This document shows, piece after piece, positions 1 to 7,921 of a stretch of 7,921 bases of DNA. The number at the start of each line of letters is the position of its first letter. The stretch's first letter is position 1. Origin of the DNA: Phyllobacteriaceae bacterium UBA1940 (GTDB lineage Bacteria; Pseudomonadota; Alphaproteobacteria; Rhizobiales; Rhizobiaceae). The notes below the pieces were generated by a model, which did not search any database, was not told the DNA's origin, and saw only the letters and a list, made by a program, of their open reading frames with translations. The position numbers and the translations under genes were made by a program. The stretch is taken from positions 2,627-10,547 of the forward strand of contig DDFA01000064.1 in assembly GCA_002336975.1 (NCBI GenBank), read 5' to 3'.

Positions 1-327
1 GTCGACGACGCGGCCGAGCAGGCCCGGGCCGACCGGCACGTCGACGATCGCGCCGGTGCGCTTGACGGTGTCGCCTTCCTTGATGTCGCGGTCGTTACCG
101 AAAATGACGACGCCGACATTGTCGGTTTCGAGGTTCAGCGCCATGCCGCGGATGCCGCCGGGGAACTCGACCATTTCACCGGCCTGGACATTGTCCAGAC
201 CGTAGACGCGGGCGATGCCGTCGCCGACCGAGAGAACCTGACCGACCTCGGAGACTTCGGCCTCCTGGCCGAAATTCTTGATCTGGTCCTTGAGAATTGC
301 GGAAATTTCCGCGGCGCGGATGTCCAT
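1..327 (-). CDS. atpA: ATP synthase F1 subunit alpha, N-terminal 109 residues (partial)
   Basis: This is the start of the alpha subunit of the F1 sector, the non-catalytic nucleotide-binding partner of beta in the membrane-bound ATP synthase. Only the N-terminal helix and the beta-barrel crown domain are visible. The protein opens [16 protein letters not shown], followed by [19 protein letters not shown] (about residues 34-52) and [16 protein letters not shown] (77-92), all typical of bacterial AtpA. The Walker A domain lies beyond the window edge; the full family length is about 510 residues. The ATG shares its A with the TGA of atpH (TGATG), and an AGAGG ribosome site lies inside the last codons of atpH, so translation is probably coupled. 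The family call is certain and the gene is intact as far as it can be seen. Confidence 0.98.
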   Translation of the reverse strand, partial: MDIRAAEISAILKDQIKNFGQEAEVSEVGQVLSVGDGIARVYGLDNVQAGEMVEFPGGIRGMALNLETDNVGVVIFGNDRDIKEGDTVKRTGAIVDVPVGPGLLGRVVD

Positions 328-887
328 CAGCCGACCTCTTTAAGTGCGAGCTTGAGCGAATTGAGTTTGGTGCGCAGCGACGTGTCGATCTGGCGCGAGC
401 CGATCTTCACCACGAGGCCGCCGAGAAGCGAGGGGTCCACCGTCAGGTTGATGGCGACGTCCTTGCCGGCAACGCCCTTGAGGGCGGTCTTCAGTTCCGT
501 CTGCTGGGCAGCCGAAAGCGCATGGGCCGAAATCACATCGGCCGCAACTTCGCCGCGCCCCTCGGCCGCCTTGCGGCGGAAGGCGTCGATGATCGCGGGA
601 ACAGCGAACAGGCGGCGGTTCTGCGCCACGACGCGCAGGAAATTTCCGGTCAGGCCCTTGATGCCGGCCTTGTCGGCGACGGCCGAAATGGCGCGCAGCT
701 GCTCGTCGGAGGAGAACACCGGGCTTTCGATCAGGCGGGAGAGATCAGGGCTGGACGCAATCATTTTTTCGATCGCGACGAAGTCTTTTTCAACGGCCTG
801 GAGCTGCTTGGCCTCAACGGCGAGTTCGTAAAGCGAACCGGCATAACGGTCTGCAACGCCGGATATCGTCGAGCCTGACTTTGCCAC
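327..887 (-). CDS. atpH: ATP synthase F1 subunit delta (OSCP homologue)
   Basis: Delta subunit of the F1Fo ATP synthase, the part of the peripheral stalk that ties the F1 head to the b subunits. The protein has 186 residues, normal for the family. The helical N-terminal domain starts [19 protein letters not shown] (8-26) and contains [12 protein letters not shown] (52-63) and [16 protein letters not shown] (78-93). The C-terminal part carries the delta/OSCP signature around [19 protein letters not shown] (150-168). The start is a GTG at 887, preceded by a purine-rich AGAGAAAAGA stretch; no upstream ATG fits better, and residue 1 agrees with the usual family start. It is the first gene of an atpHA... 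operon. As is usual in alphaproteobacteria, no a/b/c (Fo) genes lie beside it; the gene before it encodes an unrelated small membrane protein. Confidence 0.97.
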   Translation of the reverse strand: MAKSGSTISGVADRYAGSLYELAVEAKQLQAVEKDFVAIEKMIASSPDLSRLIESPVFSSDEQLRAISAVADKAGIKGLTGNFLRVVAQNRRLFAVPAIIDAFRRKAAEGRGEVAADVISAHALSAAQQTELKTALKGVAGKDVAINLTVDPSLLGGLVVKIGSRQIDTSLRTKLNSLKLALKEVG

Positions 888-1114
888 TGAACGTCTTTTC
901 TCTGCCTGTGGAGCGCAAAAATTGTCGGCAGGAGCTGGTTGCTCTGGCTAAATCTTTGAGCTCGTTGATTTTTTATCCCGGGGACACAACCAAGCCGTAT
1001 CCCCCGGCGAAAATTCGATTGCCGTCTAGCATAGGCTCCCCGGAGTCGCAACACGGCGCAAGTAGGGGATTTGCAGCAGATTTGTCGCAGGTTGGGCGCC
1101 TGTGCACGGCAATC
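888..1114 (-). promoter_or_regulatory. atpH upstream region with a predicted leader hairpin
   Basis: This 227-bp gap between the small membrane protein gene and atpH is the likely place for the atp operon promoter. Read on the minus strand, it holds a GC-rich hairpin: CCGGGGGA (1007-1000) can pair with TCCCCGG (984-978) around a 15-nt loop with one bulged G. The hairpin is followed by an A-run, not a T-run, so it is not an intrinsic terminator for atpH-direction transcription. A weak sigma70-like pair, TTGCGA and TAGACG spaced 17 bp (about 1050-1022), lies upstream of it, but its match to consensus is poor. I see no coding frame conserved enough to call a gene here. That the gap is regulatory is inference from position; the hairpin is visible in the sequence. 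Confidence 0.4.
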
Positions 1115-1510
1115 TCAGGCGACGATGCCCAGCCCATACGCCAGAGGCAGCGCCGCAAGCGCCGCTTCCAGCACCAGCGCGACCCAGTTGTAGGGCGTGT
1201 TGCCCTGGTCGGACAGCATCGAGACGATGCGCCCGAACACCGTGAAGGCCCAGCAGACGCCGAGCGCAATGTAGAGCATCGGCTGGGCGAGCAGGATGCA
1301 GCACAGGCCAAGGCCGAGATAAAATCCCGACATCGTCGCCCGCCCCTGGCCGATCGCCTCCGGATGCGCCTCGGTCGTGGTCAGCCGCAGCAGCCGGAAG
1401 GCGATGCGCGGCGCAAACATCAGCAGCAGGCCAAACAGCACCGTCGCGACGGCGGATGACCAAGCGTACCATTCGCCCGTCGTGGTCGGCCACGCAAACG
1501 CCAGTTCCAT
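1115..1510 (-). CDS. Small four-helix membrane protein, DUF4345-like
   Basis: A 131-residue hydrophobic protein, predicted to sit in the inner membrane with four helices at about residues 15-33, 61-76, 77-98 and 107-128. The pattern APR (33-35), then GFYLGLGL (62-69), CWAFTVFGR (86-94) and NWVALVLEAALAALP (108-122) resembles the DUF4345 family. From memory, related rhizobial proteins have been annotated as an Agrobacterium phage-infection protein family; I cannot confirm membership here. No catalytic motif is visible and the molecular function is unknown. I chose the ATG at 1510 over the adjacent in-frame TTG at 1513 because a G-rich ribosome site (GGGGGG) stands about 7 bases upstream. It reads in the same direction as priA and atpH, separated from them by 126 and 227 bp, so it may have its own promoter. 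Confidence 0.85.
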   Translation of the reverse strand: MELAFAWPTTTGEWYAWSSAVATVLFGLLLMFAPRIAFRLLRLTTTEAHPEAIGQGRATMSGFYLGLGLCCILLAQPMLYIALGVCWAFTVFGRIVSMLSDQGNTPYNWVALVLEAALAALPLAYGLGIVA

Positions 1511-1636
1511 CAAGAGCCCCCCAAATCAGCCTTTGCGTCAGTTCTGGCAGAACCGAGCGCGGCGCGCCAGAGACAGCGAGCGGTTCGCCGCGCAATTGCC
1601 GTTGCAATCCTCGTCGGCCCTGAGACTGTTTTATGG
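1511..1636. other. priA to DUF4345 gap with competing inverted repeats
   Basis: This 126-bp spacer has no gene. It contains several inverted repeats that cannot all form together: GCGCGGCG (1557-1564) with CGCCGCGC (1586-1593), GAACCG (1550-1555) with CGGTTC (1581-1586), and TCTGGC (1543-1548) with GCCAGA (1566-1571). A short ATTGC-CGTT-GCAAT stem-loop lies at 1595-1608. None is followed by a T-run in the direction of priA transcription, so an intrinsic terminator is not supported. In such GC-rich DNA, stems of this size can arise by chance. Confidence 0.3.
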
Positions 1637-3820
1637 TCAAAGAAAGCTCTGCGGGTCGATGTCGACCGCGACCCGCACCATGCCCCGCGGCCTGGGCGCG
1701 GCGGCCAGCATGTCGCGGATATATTGCTGTACCGGCGTGCGCCGCTCGCCCTGCACCAGCAGCCGGAACCGGTGCCGCCCGCCCACCAGCGCCAGCGGCG
1801 CTTCGGCCGGACCCAGCACGTGGATGTCGGCGGAGGCCGGCGCGGCGCGGCGCAGCGCCCTGGCGTGGCTTTCGGCCTCGCCGCGCGTCGGCCCGCTGAC
1901 GATGATGCCGGCCAGCCGCCCGAACGGCGGCAGATGCGCCCTTTCGCGTTCGGCGATCTCGCGCCGGTAAAAACTCTCGCCGTCGCCCGAGACGATCGCC
2001 TGCATCACCGGATGCTCCGGCTGGTAGGTCTGCAACAGGCCGCGGCTCGCCTTGCCGGTGCGCCCGGCGCGCCCCGTCACCTGGCTCAGCAATTGATAGG
2101 TGCGCTCGGCGGCGCGCGGGTCGCCATTGGCCAGCCCCAGATCCGCGTCGACGACGCCGACCAGCGTCATGTTGGGGAAATTGTGCCCCTTGGCCACCAG
2201 CTGGGTGCCGATGACGATGTCGGCCTCGCCCTTGGCCACGGCCTCGAGTTCGAGCCTGAGCCGCCTGACCCCGCCGATCAGGTCCGACGACAGCACGATG
2301 GTGCGCGCATCGGGAAACTCCGCGACCACCTCCTCGGCGATGCGCTCGACGCCGGGCCCGCAGGCCGCCAGATGATCCAGCGTGCCGCATTCCGGGCAGG
2401 CGGCCGGCCGCTTTTCGCTATGGCCGCAATGATGGCACATCAACTGGCCGCGGAAGCGGTGTTCCACCAGCCAGCTCGAACATTGCGGACACTGGAAGCG
2501 GTGGCCGCACACCCGGCACAGGGTCAGCGGCGCGTAGCCGCGCCGGTTGAGGAACAGCAGCGACTGCTCGCCCTTTTCGAGGTTGCTCCGGACCGCCTCG
2601 ATCAGCGGCGACGACAGGAATTTTCCCCGCGCCGGCGGCGTGCGCCGCATGTCGATGGCCGCGAGATCGGGCAGCGCGGCGTCGGAGAACCGCGCCGGCA
2701 GGTCGACGCGCGCATAGCGTCCCTGTTCCGCATTGACCCGGCTCTCGACCGACGGCGTCGCCGACGCCAGCACGACGGGAAAGCGGCCGATATTGCCGCG
2801 CACCACCGCCATGTCGCGGGCGTTGTAATAGACCCGGTCCTCCTGCTTGTAGGCGGGGTCATGTTCCTCGTCGACGACGATCAGGCCGAGTTCGTTGAAC
2901 GGCAGGAACAGCGCCGAGCGCGCCCCGGCCACCACGCGCACCTGGCCTTCGGCAACCTGCCGCCACACCCGTTCGCGCATTTTCGGCGGCAGGTCGGAGT
3001 GCCACTGCGCCGGCTTGGCCCCGAACCGGTCCTGGAAGCGTTCGAGAAACGCCTGCGTCAGCGCGATCTCGGGGATCAGTATCAGCGCCTGCCTGCCCGC
3101 TTCGATCGCCGCCGCCACCGCCTCGAAATAGACTTCCGTCTTGCCCGATCCGGTGACCCCGTCGAGCAGCGTCACCGAGAAATCGCCCTTGTCGACCGCC
3201 GCCCGCAAGGTCGCCGCCGCGTCTGCCTGGCTGTCGCTCAGCGCCGGCGGCGCATAGGCCGGGTCGGGCCGCGCCACCACCGGTCGCGGCGGGATCAGCG
3301 TATGTTCGAAGACGCCCTGTTTGGTCAGTCCGTCGACGACGGACGCGGTGACGCCCGCGGCGTGTGCGAGACCGGATTTTGTCCAGGCCAGGCCGTCGGC
3401 CGTCAACTCGAGCACCCGCTTGCGCGCCTCGGTCATCCGGTCAGGTCCCGCGTCGGTCTTTTTCAATCCCTCGATCCACGGTTCCGGATCGAACGCCTCG
3501 GGCGCGCGCAGCGCCATCCGCGCCGCCAGGCCCGGCGGGGTCAGCGTGTAGTCCGCCACCCAGTCGATGAAGCGGCGCATGTCGTGCGACAGCGGCGGAC
3601 AGTCGAACACATGGCTGATCGGCCTGAGTTTTCTGGCGTCGACCTGGCCGGGGTCGGCATCCCAGACCACGCCCGCCACCTGGCGCGGTCCAAGCGGCGC
3701 CTGCACGATCGATCCGGGCTCGACCGTCATGCCGTCCGGCACGCTATAGGTGTAGGGCCGCTCGGCCGGCATCGGCACCAGCACCGCCACCGTGCGTCTG
3801 CTTCGCGAATCTGTTGTCAT
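1637..3820 (-). CDS. priA: Primosomal protein N', replication restart helicase
   Basis: PriA binds repaired or stalled replication forks, unwinds the lagging-strand arm 3' to 5' and starts reloading of DnaB outside the origin. The 727-residue protein is complete and of normal length. The N-terminal 3'-end-binding domain (about 10-105) includes RPYTYSVPDG (21-30). Helicase motifs are Walker A GVTGSGKTE (221-229), Walker B DEEHD (317-321), motif III LASATPS (351-357), GTQLVAKGHNFPN (538-550) and GRAGRTGK (583-590). All eight zinc-binding cysteines are present as four CxxC pairs: 435/438, 444/447, 462/465 and 475/478. The C-terminus ends in IDPQSFL, typical for PriA. The ATG at 3820 has AAGG about 9 bases upstream. 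It is divergent from the transaldolase-like gene, sharing a 96-bp promoter region. No key residue is missing. Confidence 0.98.
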   Translation of the reverse strand: MTTDSRSRRTVAVLVPMPAERPYTYSVPDGMTVEPGSIVQAPLGPRQVAGVVWDADPGQVDARKLRPISHVFDCPPLSHDMRRFIDWVADYTLTPPGLAARMALRAPEAFDPEPWIEGLKKTDAGPDRMTEARKRVLELTADGLAWTKSGLAHAAGVTASVVDGLTKQGVFEHTLIPPRPVVARPDPAYAPPALSDSQADAAATLRAAVDKGDFSVTLLDGVTGSGKTEVYFEAVAAAIEAGRQALILIPEIALTQAFLERFQDRFGAKPAQWHSDLPPKMRERVWRQVAEGQVRVVAGARSALFLPFNELGLIVVDEEHDPAYKQEDRVYYNARDMAVVRGNIGRFPVVLASATPSVESRVNAEQGRYARVDLPARFSDAALPDLAAIDMRRTPPARGKFLSSPLIEAVRSNLEKGEQSLLFLNRRGYAPLTLCRVCGHRFQCPQCSSWLVEHRFRGQLMCHHCGHSEKRPAACPECGTLDHLAACGPGVERIAEEVVAEFPDARTIVLSSDLIGGVRRLRLELEAVAKGEADIVIGTQLVAKGHNFPNMTLVGVVDADLGLANGDPRAAERTYQLLSQVTGRAGRTGKASRGLLQTYQPEHPVMQAIVSGDGESFYRREIAERERAHLPPFGRLAGIIVSGPTRGEAESHARALRRAAPASADIHVLGPAEAPLALVGGRHRFRLLVQGERRTPVQQYIRDMLAAAPRPRGMVRVAVDIDPQSFL

Positions 3821-3842
3821 CGAACGTGACCTTGCCCCGATC

Positions 3843-3856
3843 TTGGTTTAGATCAA
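3843..3856. promoter_or_regulatory. FNR/FixK-like anaerobox in the priA/transaldolase divergent region
   Basis: The 14-bp TTGGTTTAGATCAA matches the FNR-family half-sites TTGAT-N4-ATCAA at 9 of 10 positions; only the fourth base differs. Read on the minus strand it is TTGATCTAAACCAA. Its centre is 67 bp upstream of the preferred transaldolase start (3917) and 29 bp upstream of the priA start (3820). A transcription start 41.5 bp past the centre, the classic activation spacing, would fall near 3891 and leave a short leader for the transaldolase gene. However, the expected -10 region is very GC-rich, and one match of this length can occur by chance. The match is seen; regulation by an FNR-family protein is inference. 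Confidence 0.35.
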
Positions 3857-3872
3857 GGCAAAACCGGACCGT

Positions 3873-3889
3873 CCGCCGCGCCGCGGCGG
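3873..3889. repeat. Perfect 8-bp GC inverted repeat before the transaldolase gene
   Basis: CCGCCGCG (3873-3880) is mirrored exactly by CGCGGCGG (3882-3889) with a single C between them. As DNA it could be an operator; as RNA it would fold into a 7-bp all-GC stem with a 3-nt loop. It ends 27 bp before the preferred ATG at 3917. No T-run follows it, so a terminator is unlikely. Its role is unknown, and the high GC content raises the odds of chance. Confidence 0.45.
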
Positions 3890-3905
3890 TCGCATCGAAC
3901 TGCAC

Positions 3906-3910
3906 GGAGA
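3906..3910 (+). promoter_or_regulatory. Ribosome-binding site that fixes the transaldolase start
   Basis: GGAGA precedes two in-frame ATG codons, at 3911 and 3917. The first is only about one base from the GGAG core, too close for initiation, while the second has 7 bases of spacing. The protein from 3917 (MKFFVDTAD) also matches the usual family start. The second ATG is therefore preferred. Confidence 0.75.
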
Positions 3911-3916
3911 ATGGCC

Positions 3917-4573
3917 ATGAAGTTTTTTGTCGACACAGCCGACGTCAAGGAGATCAAGGAGCTGAACGCGCTCGGCCTGGTCGACGGCGTCACCACCAAC
4001 CCTTCGCTGATCCTGAAATCCGGCGGCTCGATCGTCGAGGTGACCAGGCAGATCTGCGACATCGTCGAGGGCCCGGTGTCGGCCGAGGTCGTCGCCACCG
4101 AATTCCCGCAGATGATCAAGGAAGCCGAAGTGCTGATGAAGATCGCCAAGAACGTCTGCATCAAGGTGCCGCTGACGCTGGACGGGCTGAGGGCCTGCCG
4201 CGTGCTGCGCAATGATTTCGGCCGTCAGGTCAACGTCACGCTGTGCTTCTCGGCCAACCAGGCGCTGCTGGCGGCCAAGGCCGGCGCGACCTTCATTTCG
4301 CCGTTCATCGGCCGCATCGACGACATCGGCTCGGACGGCATGGAGCTGATCGCCGAAATCCGCACCATCTACGACAATTACGATTTCCCGACCGAAATCC
4401 TGGCGGCGTCGGTGCGCACGGTCAACCACGTCAAGCAGGCCGCCATGATCGGCGCCGACGTCATCACCGCGCCGCCGGCGACGCTGCGCGCCCTGGTCAA
4501 GCATCCACTGACCGACGCCGGCCTGAAAGCGTTCCTGGACGACTGGGCCAAGACCGGACAGAAGATCGGCTGA
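3917..4573 (+). CDS. tal: Short transaldolase (TalC/Fsa family), probably a true transaldolase
   Basis: A 218-residue (beta/alpha)8-barrel enzyme of the short transaldolase/fructose-6-phosphate aldolase family; these work in the cytosol as class I Schiff-base enzymes. Family motifs are [13 protein letters not shown] (1-13), GVTTNPSLI (24-32), IKVPLT with the Schiff-base lysine at 83, [15 protein letters not shown] (105-119) and [11 protein letters not shown] (128-138). The residues that separate the two activities point one way: Glu57 and Phe130 stand where E. coli FsaA has Gln59 and Tyr131. Glu and Phe are the transaldolase pair, so transfer of dihydroxyacetone between fructose-6-phosphate and erythrose-4-phosphate in the pentose phosphate pathway is the better prediction. 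Related genes are commonly labelled fsa in databases. The start at 3917 is set by the ribosome site. The hydratase gene follows after 4 bp. Confidence 0.93.
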   Translation: MKFFVDTADVKEIKELNALGLVDGVTTNPSLILKSGGSIVEVTRQICDIVEGPVSAEVVATEFPQMIKEAEVLMKIAKNVCIKVPLTLDGLRACRVLRNDFGRQVNVTLCFSANQALLAAKAGATFISPFIGRIDDIGSDGMELIAEIRTIYDNYDFPTEILAASVRTVNHVKQAAMIGADVITAPPATLRALVKHPLTDAGLKAFLDDWAKTGQKIG

Positions 4574-4577
4574 GCGC

Positions 4578-5390
4578 ATGACGTTTGACGCGGCCGCGCT
4601 GGCGGATGAAATCCGGCTGGCGCGGCGCGATCTGCGGCGTATCGGGCCGTTCACGGCGCGCTGGCCGGAATTTTCGCTGCCCGACGGCTACCGGGTTGCG
4701 GCCGAACTGGAACAGCAGCGCATCGCCGCCGGCGAAACGCCGGTCGGCCGCAAGATCGGCTTCACCAATCGCAATATCTGGGCCGAGTATGGCGTCTACG
4801 CGCCAATCTGGGGCACGGTCTATGACACGACCCTGCGCGATGCGGACGTCGCCGGTCCGGTCGCGATCAATTCGCTCTCCCAGCCGCGTCTTGAACCTGA
4901 AATTGTCATCGGGCTGGACCGCGATCTCGGCCGCGACGCAACGCTGGCCGATGCAGAGGCGGCGATTGGCTGGGTCGCGCACGGATTTGAGATCGTGCAG
5001 ACCCTGTTCGACGACTGGAAATTCGCTGCGCCCGACTGCACCGCGGACGGCGCGCTGCACGGCCTTCTGATTGTCGGCCCTCGCCTCGCCATCGCGCCGC
5101 ACCGGCGCCGCGGTCTCGCCGAGCGGCTGGCGGCGCTAACGATTGAACTGCGATGCAATGGCGAATTCGTCGAAGCAGGCTCGGGCGTCAATGTTCTCGA
5201 CGGTCCGGTCCACGCGCTGGCGTTCGCCGCCGGCGCAATCGCCGCCGAGCCGTCGAGCAGGCCGCTTACAGTCGGCGAGCTTGTATCGACAGGCACGATG
5301 ACGCGCGCCTATCCGATCTCGTCCGGCCAGACCTGGTCGACGCGGATCTCCGGCTTCGACCTGCCCGGACTGGACGTCCGGTTCGGCTAA
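4578..5390 (+). CDS. 2-keto-4-pentenoate hydratase-like protein (FAH superfamily)
   Basis: A 270-residue protein of the 2-keto-4-pentenoate hydratase (MhpD/HpaH) branch of the fumarylacetoacetate hydrolase fold. Such enzymes add water to 2-hydroxy-2,4-dienoates late in meta-cleavage of aromatic compounds, using a divalent metal. The metal triad is visible as Glu106 and Glu108 in LEPEIVIGL (105-113) and Glu138 in GFEIVQ (136-141), and the active-site lysine is probably Lys59 in GRKIGFTN (57-64). VNVLDGPVHALAF (204-216) is also typical. It starts 4 bp after the transaldolase stop, with no strong ribosome site of its own, so it is likely translated by coupling on the same mRNA. No aromatic-degradation genes are nearby, so the substrate cannot be named; an oxo-acid hydratase or decarboxylase of the same fold is possible. 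Its stop abuts the lptE stop. Confidence 0.85.
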   Translation: MTFDAAALADEIRLARRDLRRIGPFTARWPEFSLPDGYRVAAELEQQRIAAGETPVGRKIGFTNRNIWAEYGVYAPIWGTVYDTTLRDADVAGPVAINSLSQPRLEPEIVIGLDRDLGRDATLADAEAAIGWVAHGFEIVQTLFDDWKFAAPDCTADGALHGLLIVGPRLAIAPHRRRGLAERLAALTIELRCNGEFVEAGSGVNVLDGPVHALAFAAGAIAAEPSSRPLTVGELVSTGTMTRAYPISSGQTWSTRISGFDLPGLDVRFG

Positions 5391-5940
5391 TCAATTCGTC
5401 TGGCGGCTGAGATCCTGCGCGATCGAATGGCGCAGCAGTTCGGCGACTTCGCGCGCGGCGCGGTTCTGCGCGTCGCGCTCGGCGCGCAGGACGGCAAACT
5501 CCTGACGCGGCACGTCGAAGGACGAACTGATCGACAGATCACCCTTGCCGATGATGTTGCCGGTGTCGATCGCCTTGAGCGTGTAGACCGAGCGGACGGT
5601 GACCTGTCGCGCCGTCGGCTCGCTGTCGACTGTCTGCTGGACGATCGCGGCCCCCGTCGTCACCGAACTGACCGACTGCTCGACCATGTATTTCGGCGTC
5701 GCCGGCGTGCCGCCGTCGCCGCCGAGCAGGAAGATCAGGTGGTTGCGCACTTCCAGTTCGACGCGGTTGGTCGGCGCTTTCACCGCAACCGAAGCCAGCG
5801 CCGACTTCATTGTTTCGCCGCCGGCGAGCGAGCCGGTCTGCAGCGCCGCGTCGCTGTAGAGCGGCCGAACCGTGCAGCCCGCCGCCAACGCCAGCGACAG
5901 GACCAGCGCAGCGCCGGTCAGTGTGCGGACAATCGACCGT

Positions 5941-5954
<14 letters not shown>
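5391..5954 (-). CDS. lptE: LPS-assembly lipoprotein LptE
   Basis: A 187-residue outer-membrane lipoprotein of the alphaproteobacterial LptE type, predicted to plug the LptD barrel that places lipopolysaccharide in the outer leaflet. A signal peptide spans residues 1-26 (positive SERSIVR, then a hydrophobic stretch), ending in the lipobox LAAGC with the lipidated cysteine at 27; TVRPLYS follows, as is common in this family. The rest is mixed sheet and helix, with [10 protein letters not shown] (89-98), [15 protein letters not shown] (118-132) and a charged C-terminal helix (150-185). Position supports the call: it directly follows leuS, overlapping its end by 14 bp, an arrangement known from rhizobia. 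AGAGGA stands 6 bases before the ATG at 5954. holA, often the next gene in related genomes, is absent. Confidence 0.85.

Positions 5955-7921
<1,967 letters not shown>

Noticed and set aside
297..878. A 193-codon plus-strand frame opposite atpH.
   Set aside because: It is a shadow of atpH; the composition is low in hydrophobic pattern and the true gene is certain.
1550..1593. An intrinsic terminator after priA.
   Set aside because: The stems are GC-rich but no T-run follows in the direction of transcription, and several pairings compete with each other.
1026..2390. A 454-codon minus-strand frame that runs through the 3' part of priA, the DUF4345 gene and the atpH leader.
   Set aside because: It is out of frame with both real genes and consists of Arg/Ala/Gly-rich sequence; nothing suggests a frameshifted product.
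1724..3829. A 701-codon open frame on the plus strand, antisense to priA.
   Set aside because: It mirrors the codon phase of priA, is rich in Arg, Gly, His and Gln in a way typical of GC-biased shadow frames, and has no family motif. PriA on the other strand is complete and has every expected motif.
3911..3916. The earlier ATG of the transaldolase-like gene, adding Met-Ala.
   Set aside because: The GGAG site is only about one base from it, whereas it is 7 bases from the ATG at 3917.

Overview
This 7.9-kb, GC-rich window looks like ordinary chromosomal DNA from an alphaproteobacterium of the order Hyphomicrobiales (Rhizobiales), most like the Mesorhizobium/Phyllobacteriaceae group. The grounds are the protein sequences (AtpH, AtpA, LeuRS and the short transaldolase read like rhizobial versions), an atpH-atpA operon with no atpB/E/F genes in front of it, and the strong GC bias that leaves long antisense frames open. 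I see no mobile element, CRISPR array, tRNA or rRNA.

Layout. On the minus strand from about 3.8 kb down to position 1 lie priA (replication restart helicase), a small four-helix membrane protein of the DUF4345 type, atpH (F1 delta subunit) and the first 109 codons of atpA (F1 alpha subunit, cut by the window edge). atpH and atpA overlap by one base. A 96-bp divergent region separates priA from a plus-strand pair: a short transaldolase-like gene (fsa/tal family) followed after 4 bp by a hydratase of the 2-keto-4-pentenoate hydratase/FAH superfamily. That hydratase meets, with no bases between the stop codons, the convergent minus-strand pair leuS (leucyl-tRNA synthetase, 5' end outside the window) and lptE (LPS-assembly lipoprotein), which overlap by 14 bp.

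How the parts relate. Most genes are housekeeping: energy (ATP synthase), replication restart, central carbon metabolism, translation and outer-membrane assembly. The hydratase is the one accessory-looking gene; its tight spacing behind the transaldolase suggests cotranscription, but no pathway partner is visible.

Most worth a second look are: (1) the transaldolase-like protein has Glu57 and Phe130 where true fructose-6-phosphate aldolases carry Gln and Tyr, so the usual aldolase label is probably wrong; (2) a 9-of-10 match to the FNR/FixK anaerobox sits between priA and the transaldolase gene; (3) the hydratase lies where holA is often found downstream of leuS-lptE in related genomes; (4) the small membrane protein may belong to a family implicated in phage infection. 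I did not find a convincing new multi-gene system.
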